DNA of 37,712 bases. Origin: CAZAOY01 sp964486925 (GTDB taxonomy: Bacteria > Bacillota > Clostridia > Oscillospirales > Ruminococcaceae). The stretch is taken from NCBI GenBank assembly GCA_964486925.1, contig CAZAOY010000024.1, positions 1-37,712 on the forward strand, in the 5' to 3' direction. Each line of letters opens with the position of its first letter. Position 1 is the first letter of the stretch. This document shows, one piece after another, positions 24,682-33,898 of this stretch. Under the pieces are notes generated by a model, which saw only the letters and a list, made by a program, of their open reading frames with translations, was not told where the DNA came from and made no database searches. The position numbers and the translations under genes are program-made.

Positions 24682-25755
24682 CTATTCAGGATAAGAGGTT
24701 AGATCAACCTCAGCATTTTTATTAGAGGAATCGTATAGACCCTGCATAATTTTAGAGGTAATAACTACAGTGTCGATATGAGAAGGTAGTTTTTCGCCGC
24801 TTCTGATACATCTTAGGAAGGAATCTATCTCTGTTTGGAACATTGGGTGTTCTTCGTAAGAAGGTGAAACCTCGAAAAGCTTTCCATTCTTGTATGTATA
24901 AAGCTTAAAGTCAGCTCCGTATTGTAGACGAATACCAGCCTTTGATCCCATAAAGTCTATATACATCTCTCCAACACCGATATTCTGCGCCCAAGCGCCG
25001 TTTAGAGTGATGGTAGGACCTGTAGTTCTAACGATACCTGTAACAAAGTCGTCTACGTTGTATACACCGTCATACTTAGGAGGTCCTGCCCACATGCTTG
25101 TGTAGGCATAATCCTTCATATCAACACCTAACACGCTGTGAGCCTTACCTGAAGCGGTAAGAGGTGTTGGATCTCCGCAACAGTACATAACGATATCAAG
25201 GAAGTGTACCCCCCAGTCGATAAGCACGCCGCCGCCTGCTACGTCCATATTGGTGAAGTCGCCCCCAAGTCCTGGGATAGATCTATGTGCTCTAAAGCAA
25301 GCATATACCTGATAGACATCCCCAAGCTCACCCGAATCAATCATATCCTTTATTACGTTAACACCAGTATTAAATCTGTTTACCACCCCAATGTTAAGTA
25401 CCTTGCCAGTTTCGTGCTGTACCTTTTGCATCTCAAGCGCTTCGGAGTAAACACGAGCCGCAGGTTTTTCACATAAAACATTCTTACCCGCTCTAAGAGC
25501 GTCTACAGAGATAATCTTGTGTCCCATGTTAGGTACACACACAGAAACTGCTTCGATCTCTGGGTCATCCAAAGCAATTTTATAGTCATAGATAGCTGTT
25601 CCAACCCCATACTGTTCAACCATAGCATCTGCTCTTTCAGGGATGATATCACAAAAATACTTAATAGTACAATCCTTGTTTGCTGTATAAGCAGGGATAT
25701 GTGCAGACTTTGCAATAGTACCGCACCCGATTATCGCAACTTTAATCTTACTCAT
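24682..25755 (-). CDS. Gfo/Idh/MocA family NAD(P)-dependent oxidoreductase
   Basis: This enzyme of about 357 residues is expected to oxidise or reduce a sugar, sugar acid or cyclitol. The N-terminal Rossmann domain has G10-x-G12 in IIGCGTIAKSAHIP, the acidic Asp36 after strand 2 (preference for NAD), and the family motif EKP at 96-98. The C-terminal domain carries the DWGVHFLDI stretch with the catalytic-site Asp and His. The ribosome binding site is GAGGAA, 7 bases before the ATG. It is the first gene of a two-gene unit with the degenerate homologue downstream. A TATACT-like -10 lies about 60 bases upstream. The specific substrate cannot be read from the sequence, though the glycan locus next door makes a sugar plausible. 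Confidence 0.88.
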   Translation of the reverse strand: MSKIKVAIIGCGTIAKSAHIPAYTANKDCTIKYFCDIIPERADAMVEQYGVGTAIYDYKIALDDPEIEAVSVCVPNMGHKIISVDALRAGKNVLCEKPAARVYSEALEMQKVQHETGKVLNIGVVNRFNTGVNVIKDMIDSGELGDVYQVYACFRAHRSIPGLGGDFTNMDVAGGGVLIDWGVHFLDIVMYCCGDPTPLTASGKAHSVLGVDMKDYAYTSMWAGPPKYDGVYNVDDFVTGIVRTTGPTITLNGAWAQNIGVGEMYIDFMGSKAGIRLQYGADFKLYTYKNGKLFEVSPSYEEHPMFQTEIDSFLRCIRSGEKLPSHIDTVVITSKIMQGLYDSSNKNAEVDLTSYPE

Positions 25756-25981
25756 ATAAATTCCTCACAAACTTAATTTATTCCTTTTTATTTATTATAA
25801 CTAATTTATTATCAGTATAGCAGAAATATCAAAGGTTGTCTTATCTAAATTTGACTACAATGTTACCCTAATATGTTTAGTTAATCTTAACAGCTACCGT
25901 AATTTCATCTTAGTCTGTAGATTATGATTAAAAATGGGGCCAGCGCTAACTATAATTACGATTGTTCTTAACTAAAGAGAG
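25756..25981. other. intergenic region, boundary to the glycan locus
   Basis: No gene is visible here. A minus-strand TATACT (25814-25819) may be the -10 of the oxidoreductase promoter, without a good -35. The tract is AT-rich except for a short GGGGCCAGCGCT patch near 25935. No clear terminator was found for the minus-strand glycan genes that end at 25982. Confidence 0.4.
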
Positions 25982-27055
25982 TTATGATTGATTAACATTT
26001 TCTATATATCTGTATCCAAATTTTTCATCGGGCTCAAGATATGCACCTTCGCTCCATTCGTTCCAAGCGTTAATAAATAAAAACTCGCTACCTAAACTCT
26101 CTGCACGTGCTATCTGTTGCTTTAAATAATCTCCAAATTTCTCGGGTGATGCACCTTGCATTAAAACTGCTTCGTGACCTTTACGGGCAGTATTATCCCA
26201 ATCGGTAAAGGCGCCAAGGAATAACTGCTTGTTGTGATTGTAGTTTTTAGTGCGGTGGAGTATCTTGTACCAAATACGATCATAGCTTACGGTATGTAAT
26301 AATAACTTTGGGATATTAACGCCTTTTTTACCTAAAAGCTTTCTTGCGGTCTTGTTAATTAGATTCTTTACTTTAGTATAAATGCTAAGGTTCTGATTTA
26401 ATGTGTAAGCTGGCTCAAACTCCAATATACCTTGAGAAGATAGTGTAGCGGGTTTATCTTGAAAGGAATTAAGCTCTTCAATTATGTATATTCCATCAAA
26501 TCCGTTTTTTTTGCACATATCGTTAAAATGTCTAATCATCTGTTCACAGTTGTTGATGTTATTACATCGGTATATTACCAAAAGCGGCATATTATTAATC
26601 TTTATGTAGCGCTCATCTTTAAAGAATTTAAGAAGATACTCAAAATGTGATTGCTCATCTTGAGTATCGCCATATTTTTGATCAATTAAAACTTTGCCGT
26701 CTCTAATCCATGGTTCATTTGCCCAGCACATGCAAAAAGGGATATCCATCTCTTTGTTATCTAGTATTATTTCCATTGGTCGCTCTAACAACAGTTTACC
26801 ATTAAACCAATAATGATAGTAACAAAATCCATATATTCCATACTTCTTAGCTAGATTTGCCTGATCGATTTGAGTATTTTTGTCACACATGTTATAATAG
26901 TCTTTATTGTAAGGAACGCGAGGTTGGTACTGGCCATTAAATAATGGCTTTGCTGACTGCACTAATTTCCACTCAGTATATTGTTCCCCCCACCATGCTT
27001 CGTTTTCTGGGATAACATGATATTGCGGTAGATGAAACGCAATAAGTTTAACCAT
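25982..27055 (-). CDS. WbsX family (GH99-like) glycan biosynthesis protein
   Basis: This 357-residue protein belongs to the WbsX group found in O-antigen and capsule clusters, distantly related to GH99 enzymes. Typical features are the start KLIAFHLPQYH, NEAWWGEQYTEW, GFCYYHYWFNGK and CWANEPW, and near the C-terminus NAWNEWSEG. The family is thought to act on, or transfer, cell-surface sugars, but no reaction is established. The frame is open further upstream, but the ATG at 27055 has an AGGAGG ribosome binding site 7 bases away. It overlaps the end of the upstream GT2 gene by 8 bases, indicating coupled translation. It is the last gene of a flippase-GT2-WbsX unit. Confidence 0.85.
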   Translation of the reverse strand: MVKLIAFHLPQYHVIPENEAWWGEQYTEWKLVQSAKPLFNGQYQPRVPYNKDYYNMCDKNTQIDQANLAKKYGIYGFCYYHYWFNGKLLLERPMEIILDNKEMDIPFCMCWANEPWIRDGKVLIDQKYGDTQDEQSHFEYLLKFFKDERYIKINNMPLLVIYRCNNINNCEQMIRHFNDMCKKNGFDGIYIIEELNSFQDKPATLSSQGILEFEPAYTLNQNLSIYTKVKNLINKTARKLLGKKGVNIPKLLLHTVSYDRIWYKILHRTKNYNHNKQLFLGAFTDWDNTARKGHEAVLMQGASPEKFGDYLKQQIARAESLGSEFLFINAWNEWSEGAYLEPDEKFGYRYIENVNQS

Positions 27056-27962
27056 TAAATTTCCTCCTAAAATTGTTGAAAAACATAAATGAGTATGCCT
27101 CAAATATCCAAAGATTAAATACAAGCCTACAGAAAAGACTGGATAGTTTAGATATCCTAATATATTTGTTAAGATATAGCAGCTTGCTAGAAAAATCTAC
27201 CTTTTTGCGTTTTGCAAAGTTAGGCTGGATTTTAGCTGTAGAACCTTCTTCATAATGGATATAGCTATAATTTGAAAGTACAATACTTCTATATCCCTTC
27301 TGCTTGAATTTGTAACCTAATACACTCTCCTCACAGTATAAGAAAAAATCTGTGTCGTATAGGCCTACACTAAGTAGTTTTTTTATATCAAACGCTACAA
27401 ATGAACCTATAATACAATCCACAAAACAGAGATTGTCTTTGGATTTATAGTATGAGCTTGGGTAAAAGTGCAAAAGTCCCTTCTGCCAGAAAAGCTTAAA
27501 TAATAGTATACTTGATGACATTAATTCACTTTTCATAGTCGGTACTTTCCATGCAGTTGGACGAGGTGCAGTGCTATCTAGAGACTTCATCATTGGTGCA
27601 ACTGCCGCTATATTTTGATGGGAGATAAAGGTGGAAATCATAGCGCTTAGAGAGTCTTTGCTAAAGCTAATATCTGGATTTGCAATTACTACAATATCAG
27701 GAGAAAAATTGTCCCTTGCATAGATAATACCAAAATTATTTCCATAGCCGTAACCCCCGTTTTTATCACTTTTTATAATATGTATGGTATTGCTTTTAAG
27801 CTCTTGCAACCTTACAAAAGAGTTGTCTGTAGAACAGTTATCTACAATAACAATACTATCAATGTTATCATACTCAGATATCGTTTTAATTAAATTTTTT
27901 GTATACTCATAACAGTTATAATTAAGTACTATTAAGGAAACTTTTAATTTTGTTTTAGTCAT
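27048..27962 (-). CDS. GT2 family glycosyltransferase
   Basis: This 304-residue GT-A fold glycosyltransferase resembles bacterial rhamnosyltransferases of the WbbL type. The nucleotide-binding region is SLIVLNYNCYEYT, with VIVDNCSTDNS at about 36-46. The metal-site equivalent is ANPDISF, and a C-terminal membrane-associated stretch follows. It would add one sugar to a lipid-linked glycan at the inner face of the membrane. A weak ribosome binding site lies before the ATG. The 80-base gap to the flippase holds a hairpin. Donor and acceptor sugars are unknown; a rhamnose-type donor is suggested only by similarity. Confidence 0.85.
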   Translation of the reverse strand: MTKTKLKVSLIVLNYNCYEYTKNLIKTISEYDNIDSIVIVDNCSTDNSFVRLQELKSNTIHIIKSDKNGGYGYGNNFGIIYARDNFSPDIVVIANPDISFSKDSLSAMISTFISHQNIAAVAPMMKSLDSTAPRPTAWKVPTMKSELMSSSILLFKLFWQKGLLHFYPSSYYKSKDNLCFVDCIIGSFVAFDIKKLLSVGLYDTDFFLYCEESVLGYKFKQKGYRSIVLSNYSYIHYEEGSTAKIQPNFAKRKKVDFSSKLLYLNKYIRISKLSSLFCRLVFNLWIFEAYSFMFFNNFRRKFNG

Positions 27963-27981
27963 ACCCCAAATTACGTTCTGG

Positions 27982-28012
27982 GCGAGGGTTAGTTAGATGT
28001 GTTTAACCTCGC
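27982..28012 (-). other. hairpin between flippase and GT2 genes
   Basis: GCGAGGGTTA (27982-27991) and TAACCTCGC (28004-28012) pair with one bulged base and a 12-base loop. Neither side has a T-run, so it is not a typical terminator. It could stabilise the mRNA or adjust expression of the downstream genes. Confidence 0.35.
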
Positions 28013-28042
28013 TTCAGCCTTTCAAGAATTTTATTTTACCTA

Positions 28043-29560
28043 TCAGTGTATCTTGTTTTTTTGATTCCTTTTTAATATATGTTGTCGTTCGATCTTGCTA
28101 AAGTAGGTGAAGTATGCAACTATAAAGTATGAGATTAAGGAAAGTGTTCCACCTAGCATTGCATATTGAATTGAGTAAAGGTTTAATGATGTGATTAATA
28201 GCCCCATTATAATTGAAATAGAAAGTGAAGGTATTATCTTTATAATAACGGTTTTGTTAAATTTAGATATAGGAAATCCTTGTTTTTGGTAGTATATATT
28301 CATTAATACAAGTTTAAAAAGTACTAGGGTTACTGCTATTGTAATACCGGCCCCTATAATGCCAGATAGTTTAATCCCAACAGGCAGCAGTAGAGCGGTT
28401 GTCACGACACGAACAAAATCTATTAAGGATTTACCTAAATATTTATTTTGTGCAATAAGTGCAAATTCCACGGTATATTGTGAGCAAGGAATAAATAATG
28501 CAACTATAATGCAAAGTGCAATATAATATGATACGCTAAACTGTTCTCCAACCCAAAGTATAATAAATATGCGTCCTAAAATAACAAATCCTACAAGAAT
28601 AAATCCAACTACAAGGGTTTGTATCTTACCAAACCAAAATACATAGTCCCAGAATTTAGTTTTGCTATCATCCTCTAGCCATAGCTTTGTAGCGTGCCCA
28701 ATACGGGCTTGTGAAAGCGTTGCGGAGAGAAATGTAAATATTAAACAAAACGTAGTGGCTATTGAAAATTTCCCAACATCCTCAGCTAAAACAACTATAC
28801 CGACGATCATTGTTCCAGCCATCCAATTAAAGCTTTCAAATATTGGAAGGGTGTACGCTATAACCATTACTTTAATATTGCTACAAAAGGACTTAATAAA
28901 ATTTTCAGTACGCCTTATTTTAATGCCAAGTTTAGTAGATAATATGATGTAAGATAATAGTAATGCTAGGTTTAGTATTAAGTCAAGAAAAAATACTAAA
29001 AAAGGTGTAATTCCATAAAATACTAGGATATACAGTAATACCGTTCTAATTACAATTCGGATTATGTTACATATGCGGGTAAACGAAAATCGGTCGTAAG
29101 CTAATATTATTGATACATAAAAGTTCTGTAGGAAAATAACTGCACTACAAGTTACAGATAAAAAAAAGATTTCTCTAAAGCTAGAGATTTCGTTTACACT
29201 AAGCTTACTAAATATTTGTGGGGTAAAAAGATAGATTGGTATACAGGTTAAAAGCATAAATATAATAAATAAAAAGTAGGTACAAATTGTAGTAAAGAGA
29301 TAGCCCTCTTCGCTACGCTTGTCGTTCTTACTTTTGTATTTTACAATATTACGCGTTACAGGAACTCCCATCCCAAACTCGGTTGTTACAAAAAAAGTTG
29401 TAATAGAATAAACTAGTGTGTAGATGCCAAATGTGCTCATTCCCATATTCTTAGTAAATAAAGGAGTAAGAAGAATGCTTGATATGTTTAAAAAGATAAT
29501 GCAGACATAGTTAAGGATTATACTGGACAACATTTCATTAAGACCTAAAAATTTTTTCAA
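28043..29560 (-). CDS. oligosaccharide flippase (Wzx-type)
   Basis: This is a polytopic membrane protein of about 505 residues with roughly 12-14 hydrophobic segments, typical of the MOP/MATE-like polysaccharide exporter family. It would flip a lipid-linked repeat unit to the outer face of the cytoplasmic membrane. The start is TTG at 29560, supported by a perfect GGAGGT 8 bases upstream. An ATG (M9) lies further in but without such a site. It is the first gene of the flippase-GT2-WbsX unit and has a strong promoter. A Wzx-type flippase usually goes with a Wzy polymerase, which is not seen in the window. Confidence 0.88.
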   Translation of the reverse strand: MKKFLGLNEMLSSIILNYVCIIFLNISSILLTPLFTKNMGMSTFGIYTLVYSITTFFVTTEFGMGVPVTRNIVKYKSKNDKRSEEGYLFTTICTYFLFIIFMLLTCIPIYLFTPQIFSKLSVNEISSFREIFFLSVTCSAVIFLQNFYVSIILAYDRFSFTRICNIIRIVIRTVLLYILVFYGITPFLVFFLDLILNLALLLSYIILSTKLGIKIRRTENFIKSFCSNIKVMVIAYTLPIFESFNWMAGTMIVGIVVLAEDVGKFSIATTFCLIFTFLSATLSQARIGHATKLWLEDDSKTKFWDYVFWFGKIQTLVVGFILVGFVILGRIFIILWVGEQFSVSYYIALCIIVALFIPCSQYTVEFALIAQNKYLGKSLIDFVRVVTTALLLPVGIKLSGIIGAGITIAVTLVLFKLVLMNIYYQKQGFPISKFNKTVIIKIIPSLSISIIMGLLITSLNLYSIQYAMLGGTLSLISYFIVAYFTYFSKIERQHILKRNQKNKIH

Positions 29561-29596
29561 ATTTTAGTACCTCCACAATTTTTTGTTTAGCACTCT

Positions 29597-29625
29597 ATTG
29601 TAACACAATAATTAAATATTTTCAA
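29597..29625 (-). promoter_or_regulatory. promoter of the flippase-GT2-WbsX unit
   Basis: On the minus strand TTGAAA (29620-29625) and TACAAT (29597-29602) are 17 bases apart, with an extended TGT before the -10. It lies back to back with the plus-strand promoter at 29634-29662; the -35 boxes are only 8 bases apart. Confidence 0.7.
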
Positions 29626-29633
29626 GCATTTTG

Positions 29634-29662
29634 TTGCATATTGTAGTTAAATATGCTATGAT
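29634..29662 (+). promoter_or_regulatory. promoter of the GT4-GT4 unit
   Basis: TTGCAT (29634-29639) and TATGAT (29657-29662) are 17 bases apart, with an extended TGC before the -10. The leader to the first GT4 start is about 30 bases. Confidence 0.7.
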
Positions 29663-29697
29663 ATATGTAGTACATAAGATGGGGACAGGTGATGTTA

Positions 29698-30894
29698 ATG
29701 AAAAAAATGCTGTTTGTAACAAATACAATGGGAATGGGGGGAGCAGAGCGTTGTCTTATAGATTTGTTAGAGGAAATCGATAAGGACAGGTATGAGGTTT
29801 CTGTGTTTTCAATAGTGCCCATTGGAAAGTATTTTGATAATATACCTGATAATGTTGCCGTATTAAATGATCATTGTGATACGTTTGAAATCACAGGAAG
29901 TGTTGCTAAAAAGCTAATTACAAGCCAGGCATTAAAGGCGGTTGGTTCTAATCTATCCTGTTTATGGGGACTTTTTCGTAATGTGATTATTCAAATAAAG
30001 AATAGGAACTTTTCGGTAAAGCACCTGCTATGGGAGCCGCTTGCCACAGCTGCGCCTCGCTTTGATACAGAGTATGATATTGCAGTTGCATATCTAGAGG
30101 GTGCTGCGACATATTACGTTTCGCGATATGTAAAAGCACGAAAAAAGGTAGCTTTTGTTCATGTTGATTATATTAAAGCAGGATATAATAGGGAGTTTGA
30201 TCAAAAGTATTACAGTGAGTTTGATAGAATATATAGCGTTTCTAAGGTAGTAATGCAGACTATGTTATCCACCTACCCAATGTTAAGCGATAGGATGGAA
30301 ACCTTCCAAAATACAATATGTGATAGCCGTGTTATAAATATGTCAACAAGTGGACGAGGTTTTACGGATGACTATAACGGTGTTAGGTTGTTAACTATAG
30401 GAAGATTACACTATCAAAAGGCATATGATATCGCAATAAAGGCTTTTGCAGCTTTAATTACAACATATAGTGAATTTAATATTAGGTGGTATGTAATAGG
30501 TGAGGGGGATGAACGTAAGAATCTAGAGGAATTAATCTTGCGTTATGGACTCAAGGACAAGTTCATACTTCTTGGAGAGAGAGAGAATCCGTATCCATAC
30601 ATACGAGAATGTGATATCTATGTTCATGCAACCAGGTTTGAGGGATGGAGCATTGCAATTGCTGAGGCTAAAATTCTAAAGAAGCCTATTATCGCAACAA
30701 AAACTGCTGGTGTTGTAGAGATGTTGTCTACAGGATCAGTTATAATTGACCTAAGTGAACAAGAGATTGTTGATGCGATATATAGTCTTGTAACAGATGT
30801 GCAGCTACGAAATAACCTTATAAAAGAGCTAGACACACCATGGGAAAGACCGAATGATATTTCAAAGATTTATAGATTATTGGAAGATGTGTAG
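29698..30894 (+). CDS. GT4 family glycosyltransferase
   Basis: This glycosyltransferase of about 398 residues has a GT-B fold. The N-terminal domain starts with LFVTNTMGMGGAERCLIDLL, the usual GT4 acceptor-side motif. The C-terminal nucleotide-sugar domain has LLTIGRLHYQKAYDIAIKAF, and the EX7E signature in FEGWSIAIAEA. The true start is the ATG at 29698, behind AGGTGAT. Earlier GTG and ATG codons at 29689 and 29692 overlap that ribosome binding site. A second GT4 gene follows directly; its ribosome binding site overlaps this stop codon. Function: transfer of one sugar, retaining configuration, to the growing lipid-linked glycan. Donor unknown. Confidence 0.87.
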   Translation: MKKMLFVTNTMGMGGAERCLIDLLEEIDKDRYEVSVFSIVPIGKYFDNIPDNVAVLNDHCDTFEITGSVAKKLITSQALKAVGSNLSCLWGLFRNVIIQIKNRNFSVKHLLWEPLATAAPRFDTEYDIAVAYLEGAATYYVSRYVKARKKVAFVHVDYIKAGYNREFDQKYYSEFDRIYSVSKVVMQTMLSTYPMLSDRMETFQNTICDSRVINMSTSGRGFTDDYNGVRLLTIGRLHYQKAYDIAIKAFAALITTYSEFNIRWYVIGEGDERKNLEELILRYGLKDKFILLGERENPYPYIRECDIYVHATRFEGWSIAIAEAKILKKPIIATKTAGVVEMLSTGSVIIDLSEQEIVDAIYSLVTDVQLRNNLIKELDTPWERPNDISKIYRLLEDV

Positions 30895-30907
30895 GAGGAA
30901 GTTAGTG

Positions 30908-31996
30908 ATGGATATACTGTATGTTATTACCGCATTAGGGGTTGGTGGAGCGGAGCAGCTTCTAGTTGACGTATGCAAACAGTTAAAGAATGACAATAGA
31001 ATTACAGTTGCGTATCTATATGACCTTACAGATCTCAAATATAGGCTAGTGGATATGGGGATAGATGTAGTGTTTCTAGATCTAAGAAGGAATGGATTTT
31101 TAAAGACGGTAATGAGCATAAAAAAGATAGTTAAAGTTAAGGGGATTGATGTTGTCCACACACATCTGCCAGCCGCAGATACAGTAGGGCGTTTAGCGGG
31201 TTTACTATCTAAAAGGGTAAAGGTACTGTCAACTATTCATTGTTGTGATGATTGGAAAGAGAGTAATAGGTTACAGTACAGGTTACTAAGATTATATAAC
31301 CGAATAACAGTTAACTGGTTTAAACGAGTTAAACTAATTGCAGTAGGGAAGGCGGTATCTGATTTTTGTATACAAAAAGAAAGCATTAAGCCTAATAAAA
31401 TAACGGTAATTTATAACTTTATAGACTATGAAGCTGAAGGAAAAACTAATAAGGATTTTGCATTCCCATTCTCAAGAGAGAAGTATATCTTAATTATTGC
31501 CGCAAGGTTGGAAGCACAAAAGGAACATAAGCTTCTGTTTCAGGCAGTAAAGAACATTGTAGCTAGGGGGGAGATACCCAATCTTTTGCTAATTGTCCTT
31601 GGGGATGGTAGCCTTAAAGGCGAGCTTGAGGCGCTAGCCGATGATAATATAAAGTTATTAGGAATTAAGAAAAATATATATGATTACTTAAGATGTTCTA
31701 ACCTGTTTGTGCTACCTTCTCATACCGAGGGCTTCGGGCTAGCAACTATTGAGGCTTTTTATTGCAAAACCCCAGTTTTAGCATCGGATATTGCACCTAA
31801 CCGTGAAACGTTAGCAGATGGAGAACGGGGAGTTTTGTTTAAAAGTGGTTCTCTAGAGGATCTTGAGAAAAAAATAATTGCAATTTACAACGGCGAATAT
31901 GACTTTAATTCAATGTCCAAAAAAGCAAGTGAATTTGTGAAATCCCATAATGTAAATGACTATATTAAACAGATGTTAGCGGTTATTAAAGGTTAA
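30908..31996 (+). CDS. GT4 family glycosyltransferase, second copy
   Basis: This is a second GT-B glycosyltransferase, about 362 residues, of the same general type but not a close duplicate of its neighbour. The N-terminus reads MDILYVITALGVGGAEQLLVDV, followed by VHTHLPAADTVGR. The C-terminal domain has the EX7E signature within TEGFGLATIEAF. The ATG at 30908 has a strong AGGAGG site; the open frame extends further upstream into the previous gene but without a ribosome binding site. It starts 13 bases after the first GT4, clearly co-transcribed. The end overlaps that of the convergent GT2 gene by 21 bases. Sugar specificity is unknown. Confidence 0.87.
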   Translation: MDILYVITALGVGGAEQLLVDVCKQLKNDNRITVAYLYDLTDLKYRLVDMGIDVVFLDLRRNGFLKTVMSIKKIVKVKGIDVVHTHLPAADTVGRLAGLLSKRVKVLSTIHCCDDWKESNRLQYRLLRLYNRITVNWFKRVKLIAVGKAVSDFCIQKESIKPNKITVIYNFIDYEAEGKTNKDFAFPFSREKYILIIAARLEAQKEHKLLFQAVKNIVARGEIPNLLLIVLGDGSLKGELEALADDNIKLLGIKKNIYDYLRCSNLFVLPSHTEGFGLATIEAFYCKTPVLASDIAPNRETLADGERGVLFKSGSLEDLEKKIIAIYNGEYDFNSMSKKASEFVKSHNVNDYIKQMLAVIKG

Positions 31997-32923
31997 CAAC
32001 GTTACTATTAATCTCAACGGCAATACCATTTTTAGCTTCATAAGTATAAAAACTATCTTTTTAAATAAGGGAAGATTTTTAAATACTTTGCTTGATAGTA
32101 ATTCTATCACCTGTGGTAGCTTAAATATATTGTTATATGATTCTATTCTGCCCTTTTTTGCATTAACAAACATGGCAAAGACATCATTAAATAATACAAT
32201 AAAGTAGTTGTCAAGGGGCAGATTGTTTTTCTTTAAGTAGTCTTTAATGCAGTCTGCTAGAACTAGTTTTATATTTATAAAGTCTTTTCGGTATTTGTTT
32301 GTTAATCCATGACTTGAAACTGTATAGTTATACAGAGGCTCGCTGATATAGCAGATGCAGGTTGCATTGTTAAATACACTAAGATTAAAGATTAGATCTT
32401 CTCCAAGAGACAGCGAGGGATCAAACAAAATATTATGGTGCTGCAAAAACTCCCTTTTATATAGTTTTGTAGGATTATACATAATATATGTTGTCATCAT
32501 AATGTTAAATAAGTTTGGGATATCACTGTTACTTGCAATTACGTCATCTGAACTATTGCTCCAAACCCTGTTATCGGTATAGTAGTTACAGGATACCATG
32601 TCGGCATCATTTTTAATTGCACAATTATATAGCTTTTGCAGTGCGTTAGGGCACAGAAAATCATCGCTGTCTAAAAAAAATATGTATTTTCCCTGTGCAA
32701 CGGAAAGTCCAGTGTTTCGAGCATTACTAACACCTTGCACTTTACAATGGAAAGGTTTAACTCTGTTGAATTTTTTGATTATGGCAAGTGAACTATCTGT
32801 GGAATTGTTGTCAACACATATAATCTCAATGTCGCTTATTTCTTGAGCTAATATGCTTTGTAAGCACCTATCCAATGTTTTTTCGGCATTGTACACAGGT
32901 ATAATTATGCTGATTATACTCAT
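31976..32923 (-). CDS. GT2 family glycosyltransferase (EpsE-like)
   Basis: This is a GT-A glycosyltransferase of about 315 residues. SIIIPVYNAEKTLDRCL opens the domain, followed by ICVDNNSTDSS and the metal-binding LDSDDFL. A C-terminal helical part with GEDLIF, the usual acceptor-side acidic motif, follows. The ATG at 32923 is chosen because GGAGG lies 12 bases upstream and the conserved fold begins right there. The frame itself is open for 26 more codons. It is read toward the second GT4 gene and overlaps its end. The upstream gap of about 200 bases up to the next minus-strand gene has no clear promoter, so read-through from the DUF2304-GT2 unit is possible. Confidence 0.86.
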   Translation of the reverse strand: MSIISIIIPVYNAEKTLDRCLQSILAQEISDIEIICVDNNSTDSSLAIIKKFNRVKPFHCKVQGVSNARNTGLSVAQGKYIFFLDSDDFLCPNALQKLYNCAIKNDADMVSCNYYTDNRVWSNSSDDVIASNSDIPNLFNIMMTTYIMYNPTKLYKREFLQHHNILFDPSLSLGEDLIFNLSVFNNATCICYISEPLYNYTVSSHGLTNKYRKDFINIKLVLADCIKDYLKKNNLPLDNYFIVLFNDVFAMFVNAKKGRIESYNNIFKLPQVIELLSSKVFKNLPLFKKIVFILMKLKMVLPLRLIVTLLTFNNR

Positions 32924-33119
32924 GCTCTGTATAAACCTCCATCTAATATTATTGGAAACAGGTGGTATTGGAATGATATAAAAGTTTATTAATCCATACA
33001 ACCCACTATATTAATTAAGCACAAAAAGGTGAACGTTTATCTCTTTTTAGGATAATGTAGTATAGGTATATAACACGATAACAGGCTGAGTATATACTAT
33101 AACTTATATATAATTATTC

Positions 33120-33857
33120 CTATGTTTTTTGCTTTTTAGTTGACTCCCTAATTATTACTATTGTAGTAGTAAGTAACATTTGTAACATATATATAATGGG
33201 TTTTAGACCAGAGTGCATGCTTTCGCCATTCAATCTAGGGTGCATTACAGCTGGTATTTCTTTAAATTTAAAGTTATTAAGTAGCATTTGGATTACCATG
33301 TTAGCGTCTGGATAGCTATGTACAAAATGATTGTAATGGGAATAAAAGGTAAATGCTCTCCTGTTTAGACCCTGTAGACCAGATGTAGGGTCACTAATAA
33401 ACTGTTTTGTGCTACCCTTTATCATGGCTCTGAAAAGTGTTATAGCACACTTTCTAATCCAAGACATATTATATGGGGCACTATCCTTTAAAAACCTTGA
33501 GCCTATTACTATATCAGGTGGACTTTCTGACTTTAAGGTATTAATTATATTGTGTATATTACAAACATCATGTTGACCGTCACTATCAATCTGCACAACA
33601 TATCTATAGTTATTTCTAACAGCATATTTGTATCCAGTCTGTAAAGCACACCCATACCCAAGATTGTAGATATGCGAAATTACGTTAAAGCCTTCGTTGC
33701 TTACTATCTGTTCAGTATTATCAGATGAACCATCGTTAACAATGAGGACGTCAGCAAAGTCTAAAATATTAGCAAGGATTAGTTTGCCTAAAAATTGCGT
33801 GATATTTTGCTCCTCGTTAAAGGCGGGAAGGAGAACTAATACATCTTTTCTATGCAT
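33120..33857 (-). CDS. GT2 prenyl-phosphate (DPM1-like) glycosyltransferase
   Basis: This 245-residue GT-A enzyme resembles dolichol-/undecaprenyl-phosphate sugar transferases. VLLPAFNEEQNI opens the domain, IVNDGSSDNT follows, and QIDSDGQHD holds the DxD metal site. One hydrophobic stretch near the C-terminus may sit at the membrane. Such enzymes make undecaprenyl-phosphate sugars used to decorate glycans on the outer side. An AAAGGAA site precedes the ATG. It lies 41 bases downstream of a DUF2304 gene on the same strand. GT2 plus DUF2304 is a recurrent pair in surface-polysaccharide loci, and DUF2304 is likely its membrane partner. The sugar donor is unknown. Confidence 0.87.
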   Translation of the reverse strand: MHRKDVLVLLPAFNEEQNITQFLGKLILANILDFADVLIVNDGSSDNTEQIVSNEGFNVISHIYNLGYGCALQTGYKYAVRNNYRYVVQIDSDGQHDVCNIHNIINTLKSESPPDIVIGSRFLKDSAPYNMSWIRKCAITLFRAMIKGSTKQFISDPTSGLQGLNRRAFTFYSHYNHFVHSYPDANMVIQMLLNNFKFKEIPAVMHPRLNGESMHSGLKPIIYMLQMLLTTTIVIIRESTKKQKT

Positions 33858-33898
33858 AAAAAAGTTCCTTTCTAAGATTAAGAAGAGATAGCATGTAG

